This document shows positions 44,046-53,094 of a stretch of DNA of 64,000 nucleotides, piece by piece. Source of the stretch: Cloacibacterium sp047601505 (lineage in GTDB: Bacteria; Bacteroidota; Bacteroidia; Flavobacteriales; Weeksellaceae); the NCBI RefSeq assembly GCF_047601505.1, contig NZ_JASGJD010000001.1, positions 2,046,001 through 2,110,000 on the forward strand, in the 5' to 3' direction. The translations under genes were made by a program, and so were the position numbers. The notes below the pieces were generated by a model. It was given only the letters and a program-made list of their open reading frames with translations, searched no databases and was not told where the DNA came from. Each line of letters starts with the position of its first letter. The first letter of the stretch is position 1.

Positions 44046-44251
44046 TAACCAAAAATAATCAATTGATTAATCTTATTATTGATATTAATCATAAAAGTTT
44101 ACAAATATTTTAATTTAAAATATTGTAATTCAAATATTTAAGTAATTTTATTTATTGAAAAGTTTACAAAAAATAAATTTTGATGTAAAAATTAATATAT
44201 AGTAATTGTATTTTTATTTATTTTTGATAAGTAAAAAATTAAATTAAAATT
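44046..44251 (+). other. AT-rich leader region of the ribonucleotide reductase gene
   Basis: No gene is seen. A -7 box TATTTTTG lies near 44218-44226. No cobalamin riboswitch elements, which are GC-rich and about 200 bases long, can be recognised. Confidence 0.4.
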
Positions 44252-46789
44252 ATGGAGAAGATAACTAATAATTATGCTTATGAAGAAACTTTAAAATATT
44301 TCAAAGGAGACGATTTGGCTGCTAGAGTTTGGGTGACAAAATATGCCTTAAAAGATTCTGATGGAAATATTTATGAAAAAACGCCGGATGATATGCATCA
44401 CAGAATTGCCTCCGAAATTGCAAGAGTTGAGCAGAAGTATCCAAATCCATTATCTGAAAACGAGATTTTTGATTTAATAAAAAACTTTAAATATATTATT
44501 CCGCAAGGAAGCCCAATGACGGGAATTGGGAATAATTTCCAGATTGCTTCACTTTCAAATTGCTTTGTAATTGGCAACGGAACGGATAGTGATTCCTACG
44601 GAAGTATAATGAAAATAGACGAAGAACAAGTTCAGCTGATGAAACGAAGAGGCGGAGTTGGGCATGATTTGTCTTATATTCGTCCAAAAGGCTCTGCTGT
44701 GAAGAATTCAGCGCTTACTTCAACAGGTTTAGCGCCATTTATGGAGCGTTACTCTAATTCTACAAGAGAGGTGGCGCAAGATGGAAGAAGAGGCGCTTTA
44801 ATGTTGTCGGTTTCAATTAATCATCCAGATGCTGAAGATTTTATCAATGCCAAATTAGAGCAAGGAAAAGTTACTGGAGCTAATATTTCGGTGAGAATTG
44901 ATGACGAATTTATGAAAGCTGTAAAATCTGATTCGGAATATGTTCAGAAATATCCTGTTTTTAGCAAAAATCCAAAATTTACCAAAATAATTTATGCTGA
45001 AGAACTCTGGAAAAAAATTGTTTATAATGCTTGGAAATCTGCAGAACCGGGAATTTTATTTTGGGATACTATTATCAAAGAATCTTTGCCAGATTGTTAT
45101 TCAGATTTAGGTTTTGAGACCATTTCTACCAATCCTTGTGGCGAAATTCCGCTTTGTCCTTACGATTCTTGTAGATTAATTGCGATAAATCTTTATTCTT
45201 ACGTAGAAAATCCATTTACCAAAAAAGCTAAATTCAATTTTGAATTATTTAGAAAACACGCTGCTTATGCGCAAAGGATGATGGATGACATTATTGATTT
45301 GGAGATGGAAAAAATTGATGCAATTCTTGCTAAAATTGAAAAAGACCCAGAAAATGAAGAAATAAAACATACCGAAAAACATCTTTGGGAGAAAATTCGT
45401 AAAAAAACATTAGAAGGACGTAGAACAGGTGTTGGAATTACTGCAGAAGGCGATATGTTGGCTGCATTAAATTTAACCTATGGAAGCAAAGAAGCAAATG
45501 AATTTTCGGTGGAAGTTCACAAAAATTTGGCACTTTCTGCGTATCATTCTTCGGTGGAAATGGCGAAAGAAAGAGGTGCTTTTGAAGTTTATGATGCGGA
45601 AAGAGAGAAAAATAATCCTTTTGTTTTGAGGATTAAAGAAGCTGATGAAGATTTGTATCAAGAAATGGTAAAATATGGTAGAAGAAATATTGCGTTATTG
45701 ACAATTGCACCAACTGGAAGCACAAGTTTAATGTCTCAGACTACATCGGGAATTGAACCTGTATTTTTACCGGTTTACAAGCGCAGAAGAAAAGTAAATC
45801 CGAATGATAAAGATGTAAAAGTTGATTTTGTGGACGAAGTTGGCGATTCTTGGGAAGAGTATATTGTTTTTCATCATCATTTTAAAACTTGGATGGAAGC
45901 AAATGGTTTTGATACTTCTAAAGATTATTCAAATGAAGAAATTCAGGAATTAATTGCAAAATCTCCTTACTATAAAGCAACTTCTAACGATATTGATTGG
46001 CTAAGTAAAGTAGAAATGCAAGGCGCAATTCAAAAATGGGTAGATCATTCTATTTCGGTAACTATTAACATTCCGAATGAAGCAACCGTTGAATTGGTGA
46101 ATGAATTGTATATCAAAGCTTGGGAAGTTGGTTGTAAAGGTGTTACAGTTTACAGAGATGGTTCTAGAAGTGGAGTTTTGGTAGCTGCGGATGATAAAAA
46201 AGAGGAAGAAACTGAAGAAGCACATCAAAATCTTGAAGCTTTTCCTACGAAAAGACCTCAAATTCTAGAAGCTGATGTGGTGAGATTTCAAAATAATAAA
46301 GAAAAATGGATTGCTTTTGTTGGATTGATTGACGAAAGACCTTACGAAATTTTTACAGGTTTGGCAGATGACGAAGAGGGAATTATGCTTCCACGTTGGG
46401 TAAATGAAGGTTTAATTATCAAAAACAGAGACGAAAGTGGTGTTTCTCGATACGATTTCCAATTTAAGAATTTGAGAGGTTATAAAACCACGATTGAAGG
46501 ACTTTCTCATAAATTTAATCCAGAATTTTGGAATTATGCTAAATTGATTTCAGGAACTTTAAGACACGGAATGCCAATTGAAAATGTGGTGGAATTAATC
46601 AACAGATTAGAATTAGATTCAGAATCTATCAATACATGGAAAGCAGGTGTTGCAAGAGCTTTGAAACGATATATTGCAGACGGAACTGAAGCAGACGGAC
46701 AAAAATGTAGCAATTGCGGTTCAGACCAAGTAGTTTACCAAGAAGGTTGCTTAATTTGTAAAAATTGTGGAAGCTCGAAATGTGGGTAA
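44252..46789 (+). CDS. nrdJ: Adenosylcobalamin-dependent (class II) ribonucleotide reductase
   Basis: The 845-residue enzyme reduces ribonucleotides using vitamin B12. Active-site marks are LSNCFV (Cys104), the thiyl-radical loop STNPCGEIPLCP (Asn294, Cys296, Glu298) and the phosphate loop IAPTGSTSLMSQTTSGIEPV. The C-terminal tail CSNCGSDQVVYQEGCLICKN holds cysteines for redox exchange and zinc binding. The gene works without oxygen-dependent radical generation, so it suits variable oxygen. It stands alone between two terminators. Confidence 0.93.
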   Translation: MEKITNNYAYEETLKYFKGDDLAARVWVTKYALKDSDGNIYEKTPDDMHHRIASEIARVEQKYPNPLSENEIFDLIKNFKYIIPQGSPMTGIGNNFQIASLSNCFVIGNGTDSDSYGSIMKIDEEQVQLMKRRGGVGHDLSYIRPKGSAVKNSALTSTGLAPFMERYSNSTREVAQDGRRGALMLSVSINHPDAEDFINAKLEQGKVTGANISVRIDDEFMKAVKSDSEYVQKYPVFSKNPKFTKIIYAEELWKKIVYNAWKSAEPGILFWDTIIKESLPDCYSDLGFETISTNPCGEIPLCPYDSCRLIAINLYSYVENPFTKKAKFNFELFRKHAAYAQRMMDDIIDLEMEKIDAILAKIEKDPENEEIKHTEKHLWEKIRKKTLEGRRTGVGITAEGDMLAALNLTYGSKEANEFSVEVHKNLALSAYHSSVEMAKERGAFEVYDAEREKNNPFVLRIKEADEDLYQEMVKYGRRNIALLTIAPTGSTSLMSQTTSGIEPVFLPVYKRRRKVNPNDKDVKVDFVDEVGDSWEEYIVFHHHFKTWMEANGFDTSKDYSNEEIQELIAKSPYYKATSNDIDWLSKVEMQGAIQKWVDHSISVTINIPNEATVELVNELYIKAWEVGCKGVTVYRDGSRSGVLVAADDKKEEETEEAHQNLEAFPTKRPQILEADVVRFQNNKEKWIAFVGLIDERPYEIFTGLADDEEGIMLPRWVNEGLIIKNRDESGVSRYDFQFKNLRGYKTTIEGLSHKFNPEFWNYAKLISGTLRHGMPIENVVELINRLELDSESINTWKAGVARALKRYIADGTEADGQKCSNCGSDQVVYQEGCLICKNCGSSKCG

Positions 46790-46870
46790 AATTTTGGATG
46801 TTTACAAAGCAATTGTTCATTTTGATTTTCTATAGGAAGCTAAATGATTTTATATAATTTATAAACAATG

Positions 46871-46897
46871 AGCCACAGTTTTTTGTGGCTTTTTAAT
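46871..46897 (+). terminator. nrdJ terminator
   Basis: AGCCACA (46871-46877) pairs with TGTGGCT (46884-46890), followed by a T run. Confidence 0.8.
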
Positions 46898-46965
46898 TTT
46901 ATAATATCTTTGATAGTTTTAAAATTCTAAAAATTTTGAATTTTAACTTTTGAATTAATTAAACT

Positions 46966-48375
46966 ATGAATAAAAAACTAAAACTTTGGGACGCAACCAT
47001 GTTGGTGATGGGGTCTATGATTGGAAGTGGGATTTTTATTGTCTCCGCAGATATTATGAGAAATCTCGGTTCTGGATATTGGCTCATCGCAGTTTGGGTA
47101 ATTACAGGAATTATGACGGTGGCAGCAGCTCTCAGTTATGGCGAACTTTCTGCGATGTTTCCAAAAGCGGGCGGACAATACACTTATATCACCGAAATTT
47201 TCGGAAAAAAGTTGGGATTTTTGTACGGTTGGGGAATGTTTACCGTAATTCAAACCGGAACAATTGCTGCTGTTGCGGTAGCTTTTGGTAAATTTTCGGC
47301 ATATCTTTTTCCTGCCCTCAATGATGCGGCGCCAATTTTTCAAAGTGGTGAATTTAAAATTACTTGGATTCAAATACTTGGTATTGCGGTGATTTTATTG
47401 CTTACTTACATTAATACTAGAGGTGTAGAAAGTGGAAAATTATTGCAAAATTTATTCACTGGGTCTAAAATTATAGCACTTTTCGGACTGATTTTTTTAG
47501 GATTTATTCTGGTTAAAGATTCATTTTTGAGTGATAATTTAAGTTTCGGATGGGATGCTTTTAATAATATTGCTAAAGATGCCAAAGGTAATTTTCTTCA
47601 ATTAGGTTGGAAAGAAATCTCTGGAGCTACCGTTTTTGGCGGAATTGCAGCAGCAATGGTTGGTTCGGTTTTTAGTTCTGTAGCTTGGGAAAACGTAACT
47701 TTTGTTTCTGGAGAAATAGAAAATCCACAAAAAAATGTGGTAAAAGCAATGGTTTTGGGAACCATTTCTGTGATGGTTTTATATTTATTGGTGAATTTTG
47801 TTTATCTGAATGCTCTTGACAGAGATTCTATTGCTTTTGCAGCAAATGATAGAGTAGCAGTTGCTGCTTCGGAAAAAATGTTTGGAAGTGTGGGAACGAT
47901 TATTATGGCAGTTTTGGTGATGATTTCCACTTTTGGTTGTGTGAACGGAATTGTTTTGGCAGGAGCTAGAGTTTTTCAAACGATGGCAAAAGACGGACTT
48001 TTCTTAAAATCTGCTATTGAAAACAACAAAAATGGCGTTCCCGAAAAATCTCTTTGGATGCAAGGAATTTGGGCTTCTCTTCTCGCTTTGAGCGGACAAT
48101 ACGGCGATTTATTAGATATGATTTCTTTTGTAATTGTCTTATTTTACATGATTACCGTTTTTGGCGTAATCTACATGAGAATTAAAAAACCAGACGTAGA
48201 AAGAAGTTACAAAACGTGGTTGTATCCTGTTACACCCATTATTTATCTGTTGATTGGAACAGCTTTTTGTGTGCTTTTATTTATTTACAAACCGAATTAC
48301 ACTTGGCCAGGATTACTACTTATTTTAATTGGTTTACCAGTGTATTACGTGATTAATAAAAGGAATTCTGATTAG
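46966..48375 (+). CDS. APC-family amino acid permease
   Basis: The 469-residue protein has about twelve transmembrane helices. The first helix carries the unwound substrate motif MGSMIGSGIFIV, followed by the conserved YGELSAMFPKAGGQYTYI. VAWENVTFVSGEIENPQKNV corresponds to the helix 6 region. It is most like the L-type (LAT) neutral amino acid exchangers. The exact substrate is not readable. Confidence 0.9.
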   Translation: MNKKLKLWDATMLVMGSMIGSGIFIVSADIMRNLGSGYWLIAVWVITGIMTVAAALSYGELSAMFPKAGGQYTYITEIFGKKLGFLYGWGMFTVIQTGTIAAVAVAFGKFSAYLFPALNDAAPIFQSGEFKITWIQILGIAVILLLTYINTRGVESGKLLQNLFTGSKIIALFGLIFLGFILVKDSFLSDNLSFGWDAFNNIAKDAKGNFLQLGWKEISGATVFGGIAAAMVGSVFSSVAWENVTFVSGEIENPQKNVVKAMVLGTISVMVLYLLVNFVYLNALDRDSIAFAANDRVAVAASEKMFGSVGTIIMAVLVMISTFGCVNGIVLAGARVFQTMAKDGLFLKSAIENNKNGVPEKSLWMQGIWASLLALSGQYGDLLDMISFVIVLFYMITVFGVIYMRIKKPDVERSYKTWLYPVTPIIYLLIGTAFCVLLFIYKPNYTWPGLLLILIGLPVYYVINKRNSD

Positions 48376-48398
48376 AAAATAAAGAAATTATTGAAAAG

Positions 48399-48424
48399 AG
48401 TCGGGCTTTTGTCCGACTTTTTTA
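48399..48424 (+). terminator. Permease gene terminator
   Basis: AGTCGG (48399-48404) pairs with CCGACT (48413-48418), with an inner G-C and a seven-base T run after the stem. Confidence 0.8.
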
Positions 48425-48608
48425 TTGGGGAATTTCATTTGGTTCAAGCTGTTTTTTTGCTTTTGGAATCACATCTTCAAAATATTTTGGTAAAAACTTT
48501 CACGATTTAGTAAAAAAACATACAAAAATATAAATGAAAAAATTTTTGCACGTATTTTTTATAATTTGAGGGTATTCATTCAATTTTGCAGTTTTAGGTT
48601 TAGACTTT

Positions 48609-50159
48609 TTATTTTCGTATGTATTCTTTTCCTATAATTTTCTTTAGGTTGCTGAAAGTTTCAGCATCGTTTAAATTCTGCCAATGCTTTTCAAATGTTG
48701 GTTTGAAACGATTGAAATTATTATCTATTTCTTTGTAAATAATAATCCTGTCTTTGTCGCAAATAGCAAATATTGTTGCTCTCATCATTCTCGCATATGA
48801 TAAGGCTTGGTTATATGATTTCATTCTTTCTATACTAGAGCTCATGTCATATTTTGCTTCTATCACTAATGGAGCATTTTGAAAATGAATTTCTCCTTTT
48901 GGGAAAAAGACAAAATCTGGAATTGCTTTTTCTTTTCTTCCTGCCTTTTGTGATAATTGACGAGTCCAATCATTTTCTGAATATTCTAATTTTGAAAGTA
49001 AAGGTATTAGTAAAAATTCTTCTACATCTTTTTCATTTTTAATATTCAATTCAATTTCAAGATTAGGATTATAAAGTTGAGGAAGACATGAAGTATTAAA
49101 TCCCTTTGATATTAAGATGCGCTGTAGTTCCATATAATCTTTTGCGGAAAATTTGACTCCATTTACACCTTGAAAATTTTTACGAACAATTGGTAAATTT
49201 TTGAAATATTCATCATTTCTTAATTCATTAATTGTTATTTCAGGTATAATTACTCCATTTGTTACTTTCGTTCTGCTATTGTAATAATTGAAAGGTGTAA
49301 AAACTCCATCAGTATTTGCTCTCCAAATTGATTGAATACAGCTATAAGGAGATAAAACATACATAACTATTATGTCTCCTCGTTTTGTTTTTTCATTACA
49401 AGTCCAAACAGATTGAGCATTTTCAGATGGATTTTTTAAAAAAGTTTCATAATCAGACTTGCTTCCACCAGTTAACCAAATATTTGTTGGTTCAGGTAAA
49501 TCAGAAATATTTTCCAAGTCTTCTGCAAGTAACATTTTAGCAAAATCATAAATGCAAGCGCAGGTTTCAGCTGGTGTTAATTCATTTGTTTTGGCAAAAT
49601 TGATAATATTTTCGCAGAGATTATTATAAAACATTAACCTTCCTCTTTTATCAATTGTAGTTGGTAATTGTGGAAATTCAATGTTTAACACATCTAATAA
49701 ATTCATTAATTTATCAAATCTTTCAGAAAAAAGAATTGGTAAAAATGATTCAGGATATTGGAAATATAGAAATAAGGAAATTTCAGTAGTTATAGAACAC
49801 AAACTTTTATAGTCTTTTTGTTTTATAAATGGTTTCTCACTTAGAACTTTAAATAAGTCTCCAGATTCATTTTCTTCGATTACTGCAATTTCAAAATTGT
49901 CAATAAACCTCTCAAAAAAAGAATTTATTTTTTCATTTTCTTTTAAAGACAATTGACTAACAGAAATATTTTCATAAACGCTAAACAGGGTATTTATGAA
50001 ATCTTCTTTTTCCGAAATATCTCCCATGAATTCACTACAAAAATCATAAATTTTTGTAGTTTTATCAAATAAATCATCATCTTCATTAAAATTAAAAATC
50101 TCTATTGCATTTTGACCTCTTTCAGAGTCCTTGTAAAGGCTCCAAATATTTCTATTCAT
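48609..50159 (-). CDS. Predicted modification-dependent nuclease: EVE/PUA-like domain plus PD-(D/E)XK nuclease
   Basis: The 516-residue protein has three parts. Residues 1-220 are helical, with YPESFLPILFSERFDKLMN and AETCACIYDFAKMLL. Residues about 225-355 look like an EVE/PUA domain: NIWLTGGSKSDYETFLKN, KRGDIIVMYVLSPYSCIQSI and the closing VRKNFQGVNGVKFSAKDY. Residues about 375-480 are an HsdR-N-like nuclease, with IPDFVFF (Asp415) and PLVIEAKY (Glu434, Lys436). EVE-nuclease fusions are known as modification-dependent anti-phage restriction enzymes. It stands alone, with no methylase or HsdS nearby. The EVE assignment is by pattern only; the nuclease assignment is firmer. Confidence 0.7.
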   Translation of the reverse strand: MNRNIWSLYKDSERGQNAIEIFNFNEDDDLFDKTTKIYDFCSEFMGDISEKEDFINTLFSVYENISVSQLSLKENEKINSFFERFIDNFEIAVIEENESGDLFKVLSEKPFIKQKDYKSLCSITTEISLFLYFQYPESFLPILFSERFDKLMNLLDVLNIEFPQLPTTIDKRGRLMFYNNLCENIINFAKTNELTPAETCACIYDFAKMLLAEDLENISDLPEPTNIWLTGGSKSDYETFLKNPSENAQSVWTCNEKTKRGDIIVMYVLSPYSCIQSIWRANTDGVFTPFNYYNSRTKVTNGVIIPEITINELRNDEYFKNLPIVRKNFQGVNGVKFSAKDYMELQRILISKGFNTSCLPQLYNPNLEIELNIKNEKDVEEFLLIPLLSKLEYSENDWTRQLSQKAGRKEKAIPDFVFFPKGEIHFQNAPLVIEAKYDMSSSIERMKSYNQALSYARMMRATIFAICDKDRIIIYKEIDNNFNRFKPTFEKHWQNLNDAETFSNLKKIIGKEYIRK

Positions 50160-50266
50160 AATCAGTTTTTAGTATTAGTTTTAATAAGTTTGAACGTCAA
50201 ACAAATATACACAACCAACAACAATTTTCTCAAAAAAAATCCCGAAATTAGCTCAAAATTTCTTTC

Positions 50267-51193
50267 ATGTCGCATTCTCACGATCACAGTCATAGTCACG
50301 TTCCAGCATTGGATTTAAACTCTAAAAAACTAAGAAACGCTTTTTACATTGGGATTTTCCTTAATTCAGCTTTTGTGATTATAGAAGCAGGAGTTGGTTG
50401 GTCTCAGAATTCATTGGCTTTGCTTTCGGATGCGGGGCATAATCTTAGCGATGTGATAAGTTTGGTTTTATCTTTAATTGCCTTTAAGTTAATGTATTCA
50501 AAAGCTACACAATCATATACTTACGGATATAAAAAAGTAACGGTTTTGGTGGCTTTGTTCAATGCTTTACTTCTTTTTGCAGCAGTAGGCGGAATTATCT
50601 ACGAAGCAATTTTTAGATTTTATAATCCTCAACCTTTACAAGGAAAAACAATGGCAATTGTAGCGTTTGTTGGTATTATTATCAATTCTCTTACTGCTTA
50701 CTTTTTTATGAAAGACAAAGATGCAGATTTAAACGTGAAAGGTGCTTATCTTCACATGGCAGCAGATGCTTTGGTGAGTTTGGGAGTTGTAATTGCAGGT
50801 GTGGTGATTATTTTTACCAATTGGTTTTGGCTAGATGCAGTAATGAGTATTGTAATTGCTTTGGTAATTCTCTATGGAACTTGGAGTTTGTTTACCCAAA
50901 GTTTGAAATTGGCTCTTGATGGAGTTCCGGAAGGAGTAGATTTCAATAAATTGAAAGAAGAAATTTTAGGAATTGACGGTGTAAAAGATTTTAAACATTT
51001 ACATATTTGGGCTTTAAGTACCACTGAAAATGCTCTTACGGCACATCTTCAAGTCGAAAAAAGTCTTTCTCTTGATGAGATTGAAACGTTGAAAGATAAA
51101 GTAAAACACGAACTTGAACATTTTAACGTTCAGCATATTACATTAGAAATTTATTTTAACGATAGAGAATTCAAAGAAGAGGAAATGCTGTAA
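50267..51193 (+). CDS. Cation diffusion facilitator, zinc/cobalt exporter (CzcD/ZitB type)
   Basis: The 308-residue protein begins with a His-rich metal-binding tail (SHSHDHSHSH). It has six transmembrane helices with the metal site ALLSDAGHNLSD in helix 2 and AYLHMAADALVS in helix 5, and a cytoplasmic C-terminal domain from about residue 215 (DGVPEGVDFNKLKEEILGID). It exports divalent zinc-type cations by proton exchange. Confidence 0.93.
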   Translation: MSHSHDHSHSHVPALDLNSKKLRNAFYIGIFLNSAFVIIEAGVGWSQNSLALLSDAGHNLSDVISLVLSLIAFKLMYSKATQSYTYGYKKVTVLVALFNALLLFAAVGGIIYEAIFRFYNPQPLQGKTMAIVAFVGIIINSLTAYFFMKDKDADLNVKGAYLHMAADALVSLGVVIAGVVIIFTNWFWLDAVMSIVIALVILYGTWSLFTQSLKLALDGVPEGVDFNKLKEEILGIDGVKDFKHLHIWALSTTENALTAHLQVEKSLSLDEIETLKDKVKHELEHFNVQHITLEIYFNDREFKEEEML

Positions 51194-51226
51194 AAGTTAT
51201 AAATTATAAGTTTTGATTTAATCATA

Positions 51227-51266
51227 AAAAACTCCTGTTCAGATTCTGAACAGGAGTTTTGTTTTT
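51227..51266. terminator. Bidirectional terminator, CDF exporter / pntB
   Basis: AAAACTCCTGTTCAGA (51228-51243) pairs perfectly with TCTGAACAGGAGTTTT (51245-51260), with A-rich left and T-rich right flanks. Confidence 0.9.
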
Positions 51267-51280
51267 ATAGTTTATGAATT

Positions 51281-52687
51281 TTACAGATTTTTAATCTCAG
51301 AAATTAAGTCTTGCAAAACTTTCTTTGCATCTCCGAAAAGCATTGAGGTTTTTGGTCTATAGAACAATTCGTTTTCAATTCCTGCGTAACCAGGTTTCAT
51401 GCTTCGTTTGTTTACGATAACATTTTTTGCCAATTCAACTTCCAAGATTGGCATTCCGTAGATAGGAGAAGATGTGCTTTCTTTTGCTGCCGGATTTACT
51501 ACATCATTTGCACCTAAAATCAACACCACATCAGCCGTTGAAAACTCTTCGTTGGCTTGTTCCATTTCCATTAATTTTTCGTAAGGAACATCGGTTTCAG
51601 CTAAGAGTACATTCATGTGTCCGGGCATTCTACCAGCAACGGGATGTATCGCGTAGAAAACATCTACACCTTTGCTTTCTAATAATTTTTCTAATTCGTG
51701 ACAAGAGTGTTGAGCTTGTGCAACAGCCAATCCGTAACCTGGTACAATCATTACTTTGTTGGCATAAGTCATTAAAACAGCGGTGTCACTCAATGTAACT
51801 TCTTTTACTGTTCCTCCGCTTGAAGAAGTTGCGCCTTCCGTTTTTTTATTTCCACCAAAAGAACCAATCAATACATTCAATAAAGAGCGATTCATGGCAT
51901 TACACATCAAAATGGTTAATAAAGTTCCTGCTGCGCCCACTAAAATTCCTCCGGTTAACATTACTTTGTTGTCATACAAAAATCCTCCACAAGCTGCTGC
52001 AACTCCTGTAAATGAATTTAACAAAGAAATTACAACGGGCATATCTGCGCCGCCAATCGGGAATACAAAAAGTAATCCGTAAAGTAGTGATAATATGAAA
52101 ATTATAAAAAATAAGTTTGAATTTTCTGGAGAGAAATTCAATACTAAAAATATTGATAATCCCAGAATTGCAAGTAAAATTCCGATGTTGACGAATTGTT
52201 GTCCCAGAAAAGAGAAATCTTTCTTAATATTTCCGTTCAATTTTCCCCAAGCAATCATGCTTCCGGAAAATGATACAGAACCAATTATTAATCCTAAAAG
52301 AATAATTGAAAGCATTCCTAAATTTACAGAACTTTCTGAATTGTGAACCAAATGATTGAATTCAACTAAAGAAATAAGAGCTGCACAAGCGCCACCCATT
52401 CCGTTGAAAATACTTACCATTTGTGGCATTGCCGTCATTTTTACTTTTTTGGCTGCGAAAGATCCAATTATTGTTCCGATGAAAATTCCTCCAAAAATCC
52501 AAGCATAATTTCCTAATTTTTTGCCTTCATCGTCCTGATAAAGAAAAATTGTTCCTAATATAGCGATGGTCATTCCGGCTGCTGCAATTAAGTTTCCTTT
52601 TCTTGCAGTTTTGGGATTCGAAAGCATTTTTAGTCCTAGAATAAAGGTAATAGAACCTATTAAGTAGAGTATTGTAAGTAATTCCAT
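51281..52687 (-). CDS. pntB: NAD(P) transhydrogenase subunit beta
   Basis: The 468-residue subunit has about eight or nine transmembrane helices and a C-terminal NADP-binding domain. The latter shows MIVPGYGLAVAQAQHSCHEL, HPVAGRMPGHMNVLLAETDV, LILGANDVVNPAA and NVIVNKRSMKPGYAGIENEL. The start MELLTILYLIG at 52687 is chosen over an upstream extension to 52762 that has no membrane or family features. With the two alpha pieces it couples proton entry to NADPH formation. Confidence 0.95.
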   Translation of the reverse strand: MELLTILYLIGSITFILGLKMLSNPKTARKGNLIAAAGMTIAILGTIFLYQDDEGKKLGNYAWIFGGIFIGTIIGSFAAKKVKMTAMPQMVSIFNGMGGACAALISLVEFNHLVHNSESSVNLGMLSIILLGLIIGSVSFSGSMIAWGKLNGNIKKDFSFLGQQFVNIGILLAILGLSIFLVLNFSPENSNLFFIIFILSLLYGLLFVFPIGGADMPVVISLLNSFTGVAAACGGFLYDNKVMLTGGILVGAAGTLLTILMCNAMNRSLLNVLIGSFGGNKKTEGATSSSGGTVKEVTLSDTAVLMTYANKVMIVPGYGLAVAQAQHSCHELEKLLESKGVDVFYAIHPVAGRMPGHMNVLLAETDVPYEKLMEMEQANEEFSTADVVLILGANDVVNPAAKESTSSPIYGMPILEVELAKNVIVNKRSMKPGYAGIENELFYRPKTSMLFGDAKKVLQDLISEIKNL

Positions 52688-52774
52688 GATTTTGACTTTA
52701 TTGATTGATGCTGGATGCTGGGAGTGGGATGTAATTTTGAAACACCCATCATCAAGCATCATACATCCTGCATA

Positions 52775-53083
52775 TTATTTTTTCTTTTTACTAAACATTT
52801 CTAGCATTCGGTCTGTTACCACAAAGCCTCCAACTACGTTTAATGTTCCTAAAATCACTCCCAAAAAACCTAAAATTAATGCCAGATAATTGTCTGGTTC
52901 GGCTTTTCCCATTACAATAATAGCTCCAATTATTACCACACCGTGAATGGCGTTTGCACCACTCATTAATGGTGTGTGTAAAACACTTGGTACGTGTCCT
53001 ATCACTTCAATTCCTACAAAAATCATCAAAATTACAATGTAAATAATTTGTTGATATTGAGAAATCCACTCTATAATATTCAT
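52775..53083 (-). CDS. pntA2: NAD(P) transhydrogenase subunit alpha, membrane part (alpha-2)
   Basis: The 102-residue protein has three hydrophobic segments with IGHVPSVLHTPLMSGANAIHG and LGTLNVVGGFVVTDRMLEMF, the membrane domain that is C-terminal in fused PntA. A separate gene for it is common in this phylum. It lies 11 bases downstream of the soluble alpha part. Confidence 0.93.
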   Translation of the reverse strand: MNIIEWISQYQQIIYIVILMIFVGIEVIGHVPSVLHTPLMSGANAIHGVVIIGAIIVMGKAEPDNYLALILGFLGVILGTLNVVGGFVVTDRMLEMFSKKKK

Positions 53084-53094
53084 AAAAATTAAAT

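Noticed and set aside
46978..47373. 131-codon minus-strand frame inside the permease gene
   Set aside because: It is antisense to a clear twelve-helix permease and its composition (His/Asn/Ser-rich) is what a mirrored membrane protein gives.
48422..48499. 25-codon minus-strand fragment ending QLEPNEIPQ, after the nuclease gene
   Set aside because: It looks protein-like and could be the tail of a lost gene, but it is bounded by a stop codon on both sides and matches no family that I can name.
51472..52082. Plus-strand frames of 99-108 codons within pntB
   Set aside because: They are shadows of the pntB coding strand; pntB motifs are fully conserved.
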